From NCBI RefSeq assembly GCF_025060755.1, contig NZ_JANYUY010000001.1, positions 124,001 through 188,000 of the forward strand: a stretch of 64,000 nucleotides of DNA. Reading direction: 5' to 3'. Below are positions 8,556 through 17,538 of this stretch, piece after piece; positions within the stretch are counted from its first letter, which is position 1, and every line of letters begins with the position of its first letter. The position numbers and the translations under genes were made by a program. This stretch comes from Paenibacillus doosanensis (lineage in GTDB: Bacteria > Bacillota > Bacilli > Paenibacillales > NBRC-103111). A model generated the notes under the pieces. That model ran no database searches. It had not been told where the DNA came from and worked only from the letters and a program-made list of their open reading frames with translations.

Positions 8556-10001
8556 TCAATGAGCTTTGGCTTCGGGAAAAGGAACCGGATAGTTCGGATT
8601 TACGAATCCGCTCGATTTGGGATCGCCCGTCGTGAACTCGGCAATTCCAAGCCGCTCCTTCATCCTAGCCTGAAACGATTTGGCGCGAAGCTCCGTTTCT
8701 TCCGGGTCGCATACCGAACGCAGCCTCCGTTCGCATGCTTCGAGCGCCCGTTTCGCTTCATCGCTCATCGGCACAGCCTCCGCCTGGTTGAACATTTCTT
8801 CCGGATCGTTCTCCAGATCGAACAACTGCGGCGTATAGCCGTTGAAGTGAACGTACTTCCAGCGATCCCAGCGGATCATATACATGCCGACCGGCATTCC
8901 GTGCGCGTGGTATTCGCTGAACACAAAATCGCTGCGCTCCACGTCCGCCCTGCCTGTCGCCAGTCTCCATAACGACCTGCCCTGCACCCCTTCGGGAACG
9001 GGCAGCGCAAGCGCCTCGCATAGCGTCGGGAACAGGTCGACAAGCGATACGAGCGTATCTACCGTCGCCCCCTTTTTTACGCCGGGGCCTTTCATAATAA
9101 GCGGTATATGGGCGGCCTCTTCATACATGCAGCATTTGAACCACAGCCCGTGATTGCCGAGCTGCTCCCCGTGGTCGCTCGTGTAGATGATCAAAGTGTC
9201 GTCGTACATTTCGAGCTCCTCCAAAGCGGATACGATGTCGCCGATGTTCTCGTCCAACTCCGTCGTCAAGGAGAAATAGCCTACGTGGGCTCGCCGAATC
9301 GTCTCCTCGTCCGCCGCATCGCAGCGGAAATAACGGCGCATCGCCTGCAGCGGCTCGTTGAGTTCGTCAAACGGCCCTTTCGTCGCCTCCGGGATTTGCT
9401 GCACCAGCGGATCATACGTATCCCAATGCTCCTGCTTGACGAAGAACGGAAAATGCGGATGGGAAAAACCGACGTACATAACCCATGGAGCCGCCTGAAC
9501 CTTTCTTTGCTTCAGCCACTCGATCGCTTCATCCCTTATTCGCTGATCGTTCGTGCCTTTGCTGCGGATGCCGATGTTCCGGTAGCGCTCCTCCACCTTA
9601 GGCTTCGGCTCGCAGGTATCCCGGAAATAAGCGCCGGTATCAATATTTCTGCGGAATCCCGGCCTTGGGGCAATCAAGCCTTCATAATGTCCCTCCGGAT
9701 GAAAATCAAGCTTGCCGAAGCTGTGCAGCTCGCGCCCGTGCTCCGCCAAATAAGCGGAAATCCCTTTCACTTTACCGTCATAAGGCGTAGCATTATCCCA
9801 GGTCCCCAGCTCATTCACATACTTGGATGTAAAAAAACTCGCCCTCGCCGGAGTGCACACCGGACAATTCGTATAGCAATTCGTAAATCGAGTCCCTTCG
9901 GCGGCAAGCCGGTCCAATACGGGAGTCTGTACCAAGGGGTGGCCCGAGCAGCCCATTACCTCCTGGGAATGCTCATCAGACATGATGATGACAATATTCA
10001 T
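8556..10001 (-). CDS. Type I sulfatase (formylglycine Cys type)
   Basis: The 481-residue protein begins MNIVIIMSDEH, the usual N-terminal strand with the first metal-binding Asp. It carries the sulfatase signature Cys49-Thr-Pro-Ala-Arg53, in which the cysteine is converted to formylglycine, and later TSDHGEQLG with further metal ligands. Such enzymes remove sulfate esters from sugars. It has no signal peptide, so the substrate must be imported. I chose ATG 10001; the longer frame to 10073 adds a basic tail without a ribosome site. It heads the sulfatase-lyase-ROK operon. Cys-type sulfatases need a separate maturase (anSME or FGE), and none is in the window. Confidence 0.9.
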   Translation of the reverse strand: MNIVIIMSDEHSQEVMGCSGHPLVQTPVLDRLAAEGTRFTNCYTNCPVCTPARASFFTSKYVNELGTWDNATPYDGKVKGISAYLAEHGRELHSFGKLDFHPEGHYEGLIAPRPGFRRNIDTGAYFRDTCEPKPKVEERYRNIGIRSKGTNDQRIRDEAIEWLKQRKVQAAPWVMYVGFSHPHFPFFVKQEHWDTYDPLVQQIPEATKGPFDELNEPLQAMRRYFRCDAADEETIRRAHVGYFSLTTELDENIGDIVSALEELEMYDDTLIIYTSDHGEQLGNHGLWFKCCMYEEAAHIPLIMKGPGVKKGATVDTLVSLVDLFPTLCEALALPVPEGVQGRSLWRLATGRADVERSDFVFSEYHAHGMPVGMYMIRWDRWKYVHFNGYTPQLFDLENDPEEMFNQAEAVPMSDEAKRALEACERRLRSVCDPEETELRAKSFQARMKERLGIAEFTTGDPKSSGFVNPNYPVPFPEAKAH

Positions 10002-10378
10002 TAGCGCAATCCCTGCCTCTCGTCGGTTAACGCCTGTGCGGCGTCGCTTAGAGTCCAGTACCGTTTTTCGCAAACATTATGTAAAGGCTTCCATTAGATC
10101 ATAAAACGGTGCCTAACTATTGTCAATATTTTAACATAAGATAACTCTACATATTTCGTAACATGTTTAAATTGCAGGTTGCTTTGTTTAAAATTAAACC
10201 TACAATTTATAAGCTTGAACGAAAAAAAGCCGATATACGGCCTTTTTGCAATCGCCTCCCTCATTCGGCGGTATGAATTTGTGAAAAATCTTCATTCTAA
10301 CCGTTGAGCAAACATCTAATAAATTCCTTTCGTAAATATTTCAACAAATGTTTACAGACTCGTCAGTTATCACTGCCT
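10002..10378. other. Intergenic region upstream of the sulfatase operon
   Basis: This 377-bp AT-rich gap holds the promoter region of the sulfatase operon on the minus strand and the terminator of the transporter gene at 10222. A 14-base match to a catabolite-responsive element with two mismatches (TGTAAAGGCTTCCA, 10080-10093) lies about 80 bases upstream of the sulfatase start. No open frame with a ribosome site was seen. Confidence 0.5.
10222..10247 (-). terminator. Terminator of the MATE-like transporter gene
   Basis: The minus-strand stem is AAAAAGGCCG with CGGCTTTTTT, followed by a T run. It lies 130 bases past the stop of the 10379-11716 gene and isolates it from the sulfatase operon promoter. 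Confidence 0.65.
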
Positions 10379-11716
10379 TCATTCGCGGGAAAAGCGGAGC
10401 ACATACAGTACGACGGCGAATTCTCCCGCCAAGCCGAGCGATTGCGCCAGCGCGCCGACAGATCCGCCCCAACCGGGCACCTTCCATACGAGCAGCAGCA
10501 GAGCCAGCAGCGTTACCAGCACATTGGCCGCCTGCGACCACACCATGCAGCGGGTTTGCCCCTTGAGCATCACGATGCCGTTGCAGTAATCGAGCCACGG
10601 GAATACCAGATTCATGATCATAAAAAAGCGCAGCGCACGCAAGCTTTCGCTCATCAGCTCCGTCCCCGCCCTCACTCCCATCACTTGCTCCAAAAACCAA
10701 GGGCCTGCCGGCGTGTAGGCAAGCACGGAAATCAATAAAGCCGGGCATAAATTCATCATCCAAGCGAATTGATACACTCTGCGCGCATTGACATTATAGA
10801 AGTTAAGCACAATCTGATGCATATAGGAGAAGAAGCTCTGCATCAAGTGCGCGAGATTGACCGCAATCGCGAACGAAGCGATCGCCAGCTCCATCCTTCC
10901 CGTTTTTCCGAGAAAGGCGTTAATCGCAGGGTCGATGAGCACGGCAAGAAAGGAAGAGTACATCAACGGGCGGTAAAACCGGAAGATAGGCCCCTTATCC
11001 GCGATCGGATGGCCTTCCAGCTTCTCGGGAATGACGCGCTTCAGCAGCGACCTTCCTTCCAACACGCTGATGAGGCACTCGATCGCCATGCCGAGCAGAA
11101 AAATCCACGCGCCTACCGCTCCGCTGCTTACTTTGTCCGTGGCTACAAAGTAAGCGGCCGCCATAAACATGCCGATAAGCCGAATTCCCATCCCGATCGT
11201 AAGCCATTTCGTGCGCAGATTATAAATAATAATGCCGTGAAACAAACAGCGCACGCCGGAGAAGATGATGACGATATTGAGCAGCCGGAATATATCGACA
11301 ATCTCATGCACTTGCTCCGCCGCCGCCCCGAACCCATGCAGAAACACCCAGGGCCCGAGCGGAGTATAGCCGATCGCCGAGCCGATGATAAAGCTGCACA
11401 GCAGCAAATAAACGGCGATGGACGACATCGCGCGAAACGAAACCCGGTCCCGCACCAGCGCGGAGCATGTCTGTCGCAGCAGAATGGCCGGCCGTTCGAT
11501 CACGTCCATTAGACTCATCGCGATCGTGTAGCTGGCGATGAGCAGCTCGGGATGCGCGGAGCGGGCCAATGTCCCGTTAATAATGACATGCGAAATCATG
11601 ACCAGGCTTGCCGACGCGCCGAGCGGTACGAAGAAGGCCAGCAGCTTGCGAAACGGCAGCGGCTGAAGCTGATGTATCTTAAGACCCGCCTGAGGCGGCG
11701 CTTTACTTATTTCCAT
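10379..11716 (-). CDS. MATE/MOP-superfamily membrane transporter
   Basis: The 445-residue product has about 12 hydrophobic segments in two similar halves, beginning FFVPLGASASLVMISHVIINGTLARS, a layout typical of MATE-like exporters and the related bacterial ankylosis-type proteins of the MOP superfamily. MATE proteins expel drugs or organic cations using a proton or sodium gradient; substrate here is unknown. I chose ATG 11716 because AGGAAG lies eight bases upstream. The longer frame to 11833 reads through a fragment of a mobile repeat and is not native coding sequence. That repeat fragment (11737-11813) now lies directly in its leader, where it may affect expression. Confidence 0.8.
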   Translation of the reverse strand: MEISKAPPQAGLKIHQLQPLPFRKLLAFFVPLGASASLVMISHVIINGTLARSAHPELLIASYTIAMSLMDVIERPAILLRQTCSALVRDRVSFRAMSSIAVYLLLCSFIIGSAIGYTPLGPWVFLHGFGAAAEQVHEIVDIFRLLNIVIIFSGVRCLFHGIIIYNLRTKWLTIGMGIRLIGMFMAAAYFVATDKVSSGAVGAWIFLLGMAIECLISVLEGRSLLKRVIPEKLEGHPIADKGPIFRFYRPLMYSSFLAVLIDPAINAFLGKTGRMELAIASFAIAVNLAHLMQSFFSYMHQIVLNFYNVNARRVYQFAWMMNLCPALLISVLAYTPAGPWFLEQVMGVRAGTELMSESLRALRFFMIMNLVFPWLDYCNGIVMLKGQTRCMVWSQAANVLVTLLALLLLVWKVPGWGGSVGALAQSLGLAGEFAVVLYVLRFSRE

Positions 11717-11736
11717 ACATAAGACTTCCTTTCTAG

Positions 11737-11813
11737 AAGCGTGGTGAAAAAAGAGCGGAGAGGCCAATTGAATCTGGAAAAGCGCCAGCGGTCGCCTTTG
11801 TAGACGGATTTTC
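11737..11813 (-). repeat. Half copy of MITE family B
   Basis: AAGCGTGGTGAAAAAAGAGCGG followed by GAATCTGGAAAAGCG and CGCCTTTG-AGACGGATT matches one arm of the 170-bp element at 34328, 37419 and 40294. The other arm is missing. It lies immediately upstream of the MATE-like gene's ribosome site. The rest of the gap to 12026 shows no gene. Confidence 0.75.
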
Positions 11814-12026
11814 CCCGCGTGAGGGGTTAACAATGAAAGAAATCCGGCTGCAACAGCGAGCGGAAACCTCTATCGACCGCAGGCCACGACGAAATCACCA
11901 CCCTGCTAGAAGAGGGTCGGAAAAGCCGCGGCTCCGTAATCGCAGTTCGGCTGGTTACTCTTACCCTATATTCCATAGCCTCCTGCCCGAGTCCTTCTCC
12001 GCCACGGACAAATCCGTTCAACCAAA

Positions 12027-12065
12027 AATAAGCCCGGCATATCTTATAGATACACCGGACTTATT
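12027..12065 (-). terminator. Terminator of uxaC
   Basis: AATAAGTCCGGTGTATC pairs with GATATGCCGGGCTTATT (16 of 17 positions with G-U pairs allowed), followed on the minus strand by TTTTT. It lies 29 bases past the uxaC stop. Confidence 0.85.
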
Positions 12066-12093
12066 GGCTCTATGATGGAATGCTCATCATCAA

Positions 12094-13506
12094 TTAGGAA
12101 GAGAACTGGAAGTACTCGTCCGCGTTGTTGTACGAAATATTGCGAACCATGTCGCCGAGCAGCTCCAGGTCGTTCGGAGCTTCGCCGTTCTCCACCCATT
12201 CGCCGATCAGATTGCATACGATGCGGCGGAAATATTCATGTCTCGTATACGACAGGAAGCTGCGGGAGTCGGTCAGCATGCCGACGAAGCGGCTGAACAA
12301 CCCGAGGTTCGAGAGAGCCTTCATTTGTTCGATCATGCCGTCCTTCGTATCGAGGAACCACCAAGCGGAGCCGAGCTGAATTTTGCCCGGAATGCCGCCG
12401 CCTTGGAAGCTGCCGATAATCGTGCCGAGCACATAATGATCCTTCGGATTGAGCGAGTACAGAATGGTCTTAGGCAGCGAATCGTCGCCGTCGAGAGCGT
12501 CCAGCAGTCTGGCCAGCGGGGAAGCGAGCGAGCTGTCGTTGATCGAATCGTATCCCGTATCCGGGCCGAGCTTGCCGAACATCCGGCTGTTGTTGTTGCG
12601 CGCCGCGTTGATATGGAACTGCATCGCCCAGCCCAGTTCGGCGTACAGCTTGCCGAGGAATACGAGCGTATACGTTTTATACTGCTTTTCTTCTTCAAGG
12701 CTGACGGCTTCGCCTTTCAGCGCCTTGGCGAAAATCGCTGCCGCCTGCTCCTTGGTCGTTTCCGCATAAGCGACGTAATCCAGCGCATGGTCGGATACGC
12801 GTCCGCCTACGGAGTGGAAGAAGCGCACTCTGGATTCCAAAGCCGCCAGCAGTTGATCGTAGCTGCCGATAGCTTGTCCGGCAACCTCGCCCAGCTTCGC
12901 TACCCAAGGCAGGAACGTCGCGCGATTGATCTCAAGGCCTTTGTCCGGACGGAACGAAGGCAGCACAAGAACGTCGAAATCTTTGATTTCTTTAATTTTA
13001 ATATGATATTCCAGCGAATCCGTAGGATCGTCCGTCGTACATACGACTTTGACATTGGACTTTTTGATCAGGTCTCTCGCGCCGAAGCCTTCGCCGCTTA
13101 ATTGAGCGTTCACTTTTTCCCAAATGACAGGAGCGTTTTTCTCGTTGATCAGATCGTAAATGCCAAAGAAGCGCTGCAGCTCAAGATGGGACCAATGGTA
13201 CAGCGGGTTGCCGATCGTTTGCGGAACGGTTTTGGCCCAGGCCAAGAAACGGTCGTAGTCGCTTGCTCCTTCGCCGCCGGTAACGAATTGCTCCTCGACG
13301 CCGTTCGCTCTCATCGCTCTCCATTTGTAGTGATCGCCGTACAGCCACGCTTCCGTAACGTTCTTGAACGTTTTGTTCTCATAAATTTCCTGCGGGCTCA
13401 AATGGCAGTGATAATCGATGATCGGCATATCCTTGGCGTAATCGTGGTACAGGCGGACGGCTGTTTCATTGGACAACAGGAAGTTTTCGTCAAGAAATGG
13501 TTTCAT
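12094..13506 (-). CDS. uxaC: Glucuronate/galacturonate isomerase (uronate isomerase)
   Basis: UxaC isomerises D-glucuronate to D-fructuronate and D-galacturonate to D-tagaturonate, the entry step of cytoplasmic hexuronate catabolism. The 470-residue length and sequence are typical: MKPFLDENFLL at the start, the metal histidines His33 and His35 in DYHCHLSP, the MRANGV and CTTDDP stretches, and the C-terminal RHEYFRRI. It is 90 bases downstream of uxaE in the same direction and ends in the terminator at 12027. Divergent control by the AraC regulator at 15266 is likely. Confidence 0.97.
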   Translation of the reverse strand: MKPFLDENFLLSNETAVRLYHDYAKDMPIIDYHCHLSPQEIYENKTFKNVTEAWLYGDHYKWRAMRANGVEEQFVTGGEGASDYDRFLAWAKTVPQTIGNPLYHWSHLELQRFFGIYDLINEKNAPVIWEKVNAQLSGEGFGARDLIKKSNVKVVCTTDDPTDSLEYHIKIKEIKDFDVLVLPSFRPDKGLEINRATFLPWVAKLGEVAGQAIGSYDQLLAALESRVRFFHSVGGRVSDHALDYVAYAETTKEQAAAIFAKALKGEAVSLEEEKQYKTYTLVFLGKLYAELGWAMQFHINAARNNNSRMFGKLGPDTGYDSINDSSLASPLARLLDALDGDDSLPKTILYSLNPKDHYVLGTIIGSFQGGGIPGKIQLGSAWWFLDTKDGMIEQMKALSNLGLFSRFVGMLTDSRSFLSYTRHEYFRRIVCNLIGEWVENGEAPNDLELLGDMVRNISYNNADEYFQFSS

Positions 13507-13596
13507 GGGACATCCTCAATCCTCTCTTGTGGAAATAGTTCGAATCAATGCCTAAGCCGAAACATGCTATGCACGCTCCGGCTTGAAATGGGCGGT

Positions 13597-15096
13597 TTAC
13601 TTGCCGAGCAAGTCCAGATGCTTGCCGATATGGGAAATCAGCGATTGCTCGAACGCTTCTTCCTGATCGCTCAAGGTGCTGTAGAACTCGTCCTTAAACA
13701 AGGATTTGCCTTCCGCATCCTTCGCTTGCAGCAGGATACCGTAAGTAATATGGATCAATTGGCGCGCATTGTCCTCGTTCATATAAGTATCGGCCAGATC
13801 GGCATCGGCCACTTGATCGAGCGGCGCGATTTTGCTCAAATCGGTTGTTACATGGTAGTAAGCCGTAGCTTCTTCGAAGTGCTCCAATGCGTGCTGGTGC
13901 ATTCTGCGGTACAGGCCCGGATTCACTTTGGCTACCGTTCTTACCGCTTCGAGCCAGTTCGTGCCGGCCGTTTTCACGTGGAAGCGGCCTTTGGTATGTT
14001 TGCCGATGATCGGGAACACGCTGAATTTGTCGCTGCCCGAGTGAATGCTCAGCTTGTAGCCGAAGTCGTCGGCGATGCCGGCATGAATGATCAGCTCTTT
14101 CTCGAATTGTTCGATGTCGCCGATGTAGTCGATGCCTTTTTGGAATTCGCCGATAAAGCGCGGCGCCATGCTGTAAATCGTAAGTCCGCGGGCATACAAT
14201 TCCTTAGCTACAAGGAAATGCGATTCCGGCGCGGTCGGCGTGGCCGTCTCGTCGATCGAAATCTCGAAGTCGATTTCGCGGTCGGCGGTTTTAATGTATT
14301 TGTTGTAGATATGCTCCATGAAATCGATGGCAGGTCCGTAGATCAGCACGTTTTTGGCCAACGTTTCTTGGTCGAACGTTACGGAAGTTCCCGCAATCGT
14401 GAATTCCTGATTCAAATAACGGGATTCGTAATGCTTGCGCACGTCTTCGGGCAGCGCGGCGTATTTGGCCGCTTGCTCTGCGGCGGACAGCCCTTCGATC
14501 GAATTGTCGATATATTCGGAGCAATCCAGCGTCAGCATCGTGAAGCCGAGGCCGAGCGCGAGCTCGATGTCCGCTTCTACCTTCAAGTGGTCGCCGTCGG
14601 CGCCGAAGCCGTCCTTGTAGCCTTCCTGGAAAGCGGCGAAGCAAGCGGCGTCGACGACTTGCTTGTAATCGCGTCCCGTCAAATTCAGCTCGCGGATACT
14701 TTGCTGAGCCAGAATCGGACGCACGTTTCTGCCGCGAACCGTCTTAATATGGCCCGGCGAAGCGATGCCGAGACGGTCGCCGAGACCGATCGTCGCGATT
14801 TGCGTACCGAATGCGCGAGGCACGGTGTAGTCGAAATATTTATTAATAACCAAACGGTTTTCATGAGTCAACGGGCAAGCTTTCACTCCGCCTTCTACGC
14901 TGCCTTGCAGCTCGTCGAACAGCGGGCCTTCGCCTACGGCCAAAATGTACTTCGTTTGGTTGTCCTTAATCATAACCAGCTTCACATTGCCGGATTCCGA
15001 CAATGAATGCGGATACACTTTGATACCTTCAGAAGCGCTGATATTGCTAACGTTGCCCTCTTTCACTGCTTGGGCGATCGTCTGATACTTGCTCAT
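13597..15096 (-). CDS. uxaE: Tagaturonate/fructuronate epimerase
   Basis: UxaE interconverts D-tagaturonate and D-fructuronate, letting galacturonate and glucuronate share one branch without a separate altronate route; it was characterised in Thermotoga and occurs in many Firmicutes. The 499-residue product has the recognisable KYFDYTVPRAFGTQIATIGLGDRLG and GADGDHLKVEADIE stretches and the metal-rich HSGSDKFSVFP. I chose ATG 15096 because AGGAGG lies eight bases upstream; the longer frame to 15216 runs across the promoter gap. It is the first gene of uxaE-uxaC and is divergent from an AraC regulator. Co-occurrence with uxaC strongly supports the name. Confidence 0.9.
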   Translation of the reverse strand: MSKYQTIAQAVKEGNVSNISASEGIKVYPHSLSESGNVKLVMIKDNQTKYILAVGEGPLFDELQGSVEGGVKACPLTHENRLVINKYFDYTVPRAFGTQIATIGLGDRLGIASPGHIKTVRGRNVRPILAQQSIRELNLTGRDYKQVVDAACFAAFQEGYKDGFGADGDHLKVEADIELALGLGFTMLTLDCSEYIDNSIEGLSAAEQAAKYAALPEDVRKHYESRYLNQEFTIAGTSVTFDQETLAKNVLIYGPAIDFMEHIYNKYIKTADREIDFEISIDETATPTAPESHFLVAKELYARGLTIYSMAPRFIGEFQKGIDYIGDIEQFEKELIIHAGIADDFGYKLSIHSGSDKFSVFPIIGKHTKGRFHVKTAGTNWLEAVRTVAKVNPGLYRRMHQHALEHFEEATAYYHVTTDLSKIAPLDQVADADLADTYMNEDNARQLIHITYGILLQAKDAEGKSLFKDEFYSTLSDQEEAFEQSLISHIGKHLDLLGK

Positions 15097-15265
15097 GAAA
15101 AAAGCCTCCTTGATTAATGTGATACTCCGATCATAACGCAAAATCATACCATTATCTTCGCCAATTTTGCCTATTTTCCACAAACCTATGCATATCTTGC
15201 TATGAAAAAGTATCATTCTCTGCTACAATGAGAGAAATCTTTAAATCGGGAAGTGATCGAGCCAT

Positions 15266-16114
15266 ATGAGCGAAACGGTATCCCTCACCTACGGTGCGGA
15301 AGAAGGCGATTTCTATATACAGCACATCAAGCGAACCGAGCCTTTCGAAAGAACAAACCATTACCACGGCACCTACGAGATTTATTATTTACTGTCCGGC
15401 CAGCGCAACTATTTTATTAAAGACCGATCCTATATGATCGCGCCGGGCGACCTCGTCTTCATCAACAAGCATGACGTTCATAAGACATCCGATGTCGGCC
15501 AGCCGGGCCATGAGCGCATCGTCATTAATTTCAGCGATTCGTTCATCGGCACCGATCATCCGTTCTATCATCCTTCGCTGTTCGGCGTATTTCAGCAGCC
15601 TGCCCATGTGCTCAGTCTGAATTTGCAGGATCAGATTTTCGTGCAGACGATCATGAACAAGCTGACCAAGGAGCTCAACGAGAAGCAGAACGGATTCGAA
15701 ACCTACATTAAACTGCTGCTCGTCGAGCTGCTGCTGTTCTCAAGCCGTTACGCCGAACGTTACGAATCGGTTCCCTTCGAGCACGCCAGCCCGCTGCACA
15801 AAAAAATATCGGAGATCGTCCAACACATTAACAGCCATTACCAAGAGCCGATGACGTTGTCGGGAATCTCCGAGATGTTTTATATGAGTCCTTATTACAT
15901 GAGCCGCGCGTTCAAAGAAATTACCGGCTTTACGTTTATCGAATACGTCAACATGACCCGGATTCGCGAGGCGCAGAAGCTGCTGCGGGAGTCGAACCGC
16001 AAAATCATCGACATCGCCGACAGCGTCGGCTTCGAGAATATCGCCCATTTCGGGCGCATGTTCAAAAAGCTGACCAAGCTGACCCCGCACGAATATCGCA
16101 AGCATCAGCAGTAA
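15266..16114 (+). CDS. AraC-family regulator with N-terminal cupin (paired with uxaE)
   Basis: The 282-residue protein has an AraC-type sugar-sensing cupin at about residues 20-165 (HYHGTYEIYYLLSGQRNYFIK and APGDLVFINKHDVHKT) and a double helix-turn-helix at about 185-280 ending GRMFKKLTKLTPHEYRK. Its ATG is preceded by GGGAAGTG. It is divergent from uxaE across 169 bp, so I infer it activates uxaE-uxaC in response to a uronate or derivative. It is a clear paralogue of the regulator at 18976, sharing EIYY, GDLV, LHKT/VHKT, HERI and INF-DSF blocks, so the two probably bind related sites and ligands. Confidence 0.92.
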   Translation: MSETVSLTYGAEEGDFYIQHIKRTEPFERTNHYHGTYEIYYLLSGQRNYFIKDRSYMIAPGDLVFINKHDVHKTSDVGQPGHERIVINFSDSFIGTDHPFYHPSLFGVFQQPAHVLSLNLQDQIFVQTIMNKLTKELNEKQNGFETYIKLLLVELLLFSSRYAERYESVPFEHASPLHKKISEIVQHINSHYQEPMTLSGISEMFYMSPYYMSRAFKEITGFTFIEYVNMTRIREAQKLLRESNRKIIDIADSVGFENIAHFGRMFKKLTKLTPHEYRKHQQ

Positions 16115-16147
16115 TGCCTGCCCGCTCGCCTCGCTGACGCGACGAAC

Positions 16148-16202
16148 GGGAGCATCGGCTAAGGAGACGCAAGCGCTGCCTGCCGCGAGCTTCCGATGCT
16201 TC
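16148..16202 (+). terminator. Possible terminator hairpin after the first AraC gene
   Basis: AGCATCGG at 16149 pairs with CCGATGCT at 16195, enclosing a GC-rich secondary stem. There is no strong T run, so termination is uncertain. The remainder of the gap to 16345 shows GC-rich sequence with no supported gene. Confidence 0.4.
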
Positions 16203-16345
16203 TGGAGAGTCGCGCTGCAATGACGTCGACGGCGCAAGTCGAAAACGTCTTCCGCTTGCTCGCTCGGCGGGGATTCCCCTCGTTACTCGGGTACACGAGG
16301 CGGAAGCTTCTCCCCGCGCAAACGGAACCTTGGCGAAAATCCTTC

Positions 16346-16582
16346 TTACGCCCGCTCGTCCGGCTCCTTCAACCCGGGCATACGCGCCTCCAGTCTGGTA
16401 ATCAGCTCTCCGTAAATATCCCGCAGCTCGCCGATCGTTATAAGCTCCGGCGTATTCGCTTTCTCTTCAGGGGAATGCTGCCGCAAAACTGCGTCCATCC
16501 CGTCATAATTGAATTTCAAATCTTTGTACGTTTGCTCCAGCTTCTCCAAAATAACTCCGATCAATGCTACGTACTGCTCCAA
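16346..16582 (-). CDS. Small uncharacterised protein downstream of the cyclophilin
   Basis: This 78-residue, mostly helical, acidic protein (VILEKLEQTYKDLKFNYDGM, then ELITIGELRDIYGELITRLEARM) has no family I recognise. Evidence that it is real is its TTG start with GGTGG eight bases upstream, its position 45 bases after the cyclophilin gene on the same strand, and coding-like composition. It may be co-transcribed with the cyclophilin. No membrane segment or signal peptide is visible. Confidence 0.6.
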   Translation of the reverse strand: MEQYVALIGVILEKLEQTYKDLKFNYDGMDAVLRQHSPEEKANTPELITIGELRDIYGELITRLEARMPGLKEPDERA

Positions 16583-16627
16583 GCTTCATTCCACCTTCTC
16601 TTTTTGGCGCGGCGCCCCCCGACGCTA

Positions 16628-17368
16628 TTAGGACGCATCCTTTTCCACGATATCGACGGACTGGATCGTCACTGCTTCCACGGGAGCGCTCTCTTCGCCC
16701 GTCTGCTTCTGCTTGCCGACCGGCGTGGCCGCAATCGCCCGCACCGTATCCATTCCGTCCGTAACCCGGCCGAAAATCGTATAATTCGGCATTTGATTCA
16801 AATAATCGCTGTCCGGTCCCGTACAGATGAAAAATTGGCTGCCGTTCGTATCCGGACCGGAATTGGCCATCGCAACGACTCCCGGCTCATAGCGGAACGG
16901 AGAATTCAGTTCGTCCTTGAATTTGTATCCCGGACCGCCGGCTCCCGTACCTGTCGGGTCGCCGGTTTGAATCATGAACGATTGAACGATCCGATGAAAC
17001 GTCACATCGTTATAGTAGCCTTCGCGCGACAGAAAAACAAAGTTATTGACGGTCACCGGAGCCTCATGCGGGAACAGTTCGATCGTAAAGTCGCCTTTGT
17101 TCGTGTGAACCGTCGCCTCGTATGTTTTCGTCTCATCGATAGTCATCTCCGGAGGCTGCGCGTAAATCTTACTGACAGCCGGAGCTTCCTCAACCGCCTC
17201 TGTTCCATCTTCCCCTGCCGAGCCGTTAGACTGGCTTGACGAATTGCCCGCGCCTGCCGGGCTCTCAATCCCGTATCCCTCTCCTTGCTCTACTGCGCCG
17301 CCATCCACGCTGGCATAATGGATAAGTCCTGCCACGATCAGTAGCGCCATTAAGAAACCTTGTCCCAC
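16628..17368 (-). CDS. Membrane-anchored or secreted cyclophilin-type peptidyl-prolyl isomerase
   Basis: The 246-residue protein starts with a hydrophobic segment at residues 5-19, then a low-complexity linker rich in G, S and E, then a cyclophilin domain from about residue 85. Diagnostic stretches are [50 protein letters not shown] (with the catalytic Arg in FHR) and NGSQFFI. It isomerises proline bonds and, given the anchor, would aid folding outside the membrane. The GTG start at 17368 follows AGGAG by seven bases. It stands alone with the small gene at 16346. Confidence 0.92.
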   Translation of the reverse strand: [246 protein letters not shown]

Positions 17369-17478
17369 CTGAATTCTCCTCTCAAGCTCTTAAGAGCGTA
17401 TCCTATCAATTCCATCTTAAATCTCCCTTCCAATCATTTCAAGACTTATGCCGCCGATCGATCCGAGAGCTAAACGGC

Positions 17479-17519
17479 AAAAAAGCGCAAGGCTGCCGTA
17501 ACTCGCGCAGCCCTGCGCT
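17479..17519 (-). terminator. Terminator of the Gfo/Idh/MocA gene
   Basis: AGCGCAGGGCTGC pairs with GCAGCCTTGCGCT (one G-U/mismatch) around a ten-base loop and is followed on the minus strand by TTTTTT. It lies 20 bases past the stop of the oxidoreductase. Confidence 0.9.
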
Positions 17520-17538
17520 ATGAATGATCGAGTAATAA

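Noticed and set aside
13102-15006. A very long open frame (634 codons) on the plus strand opposite uxaE and the start of uxaC.
   Set aside because: It is antisense to a well-supported gene pair, has no domain signature or ribosome site, and its length is a by-product of codon bias in the real genes. The same applies to the long antisense frames at 62182-63453 and 52039-53481.
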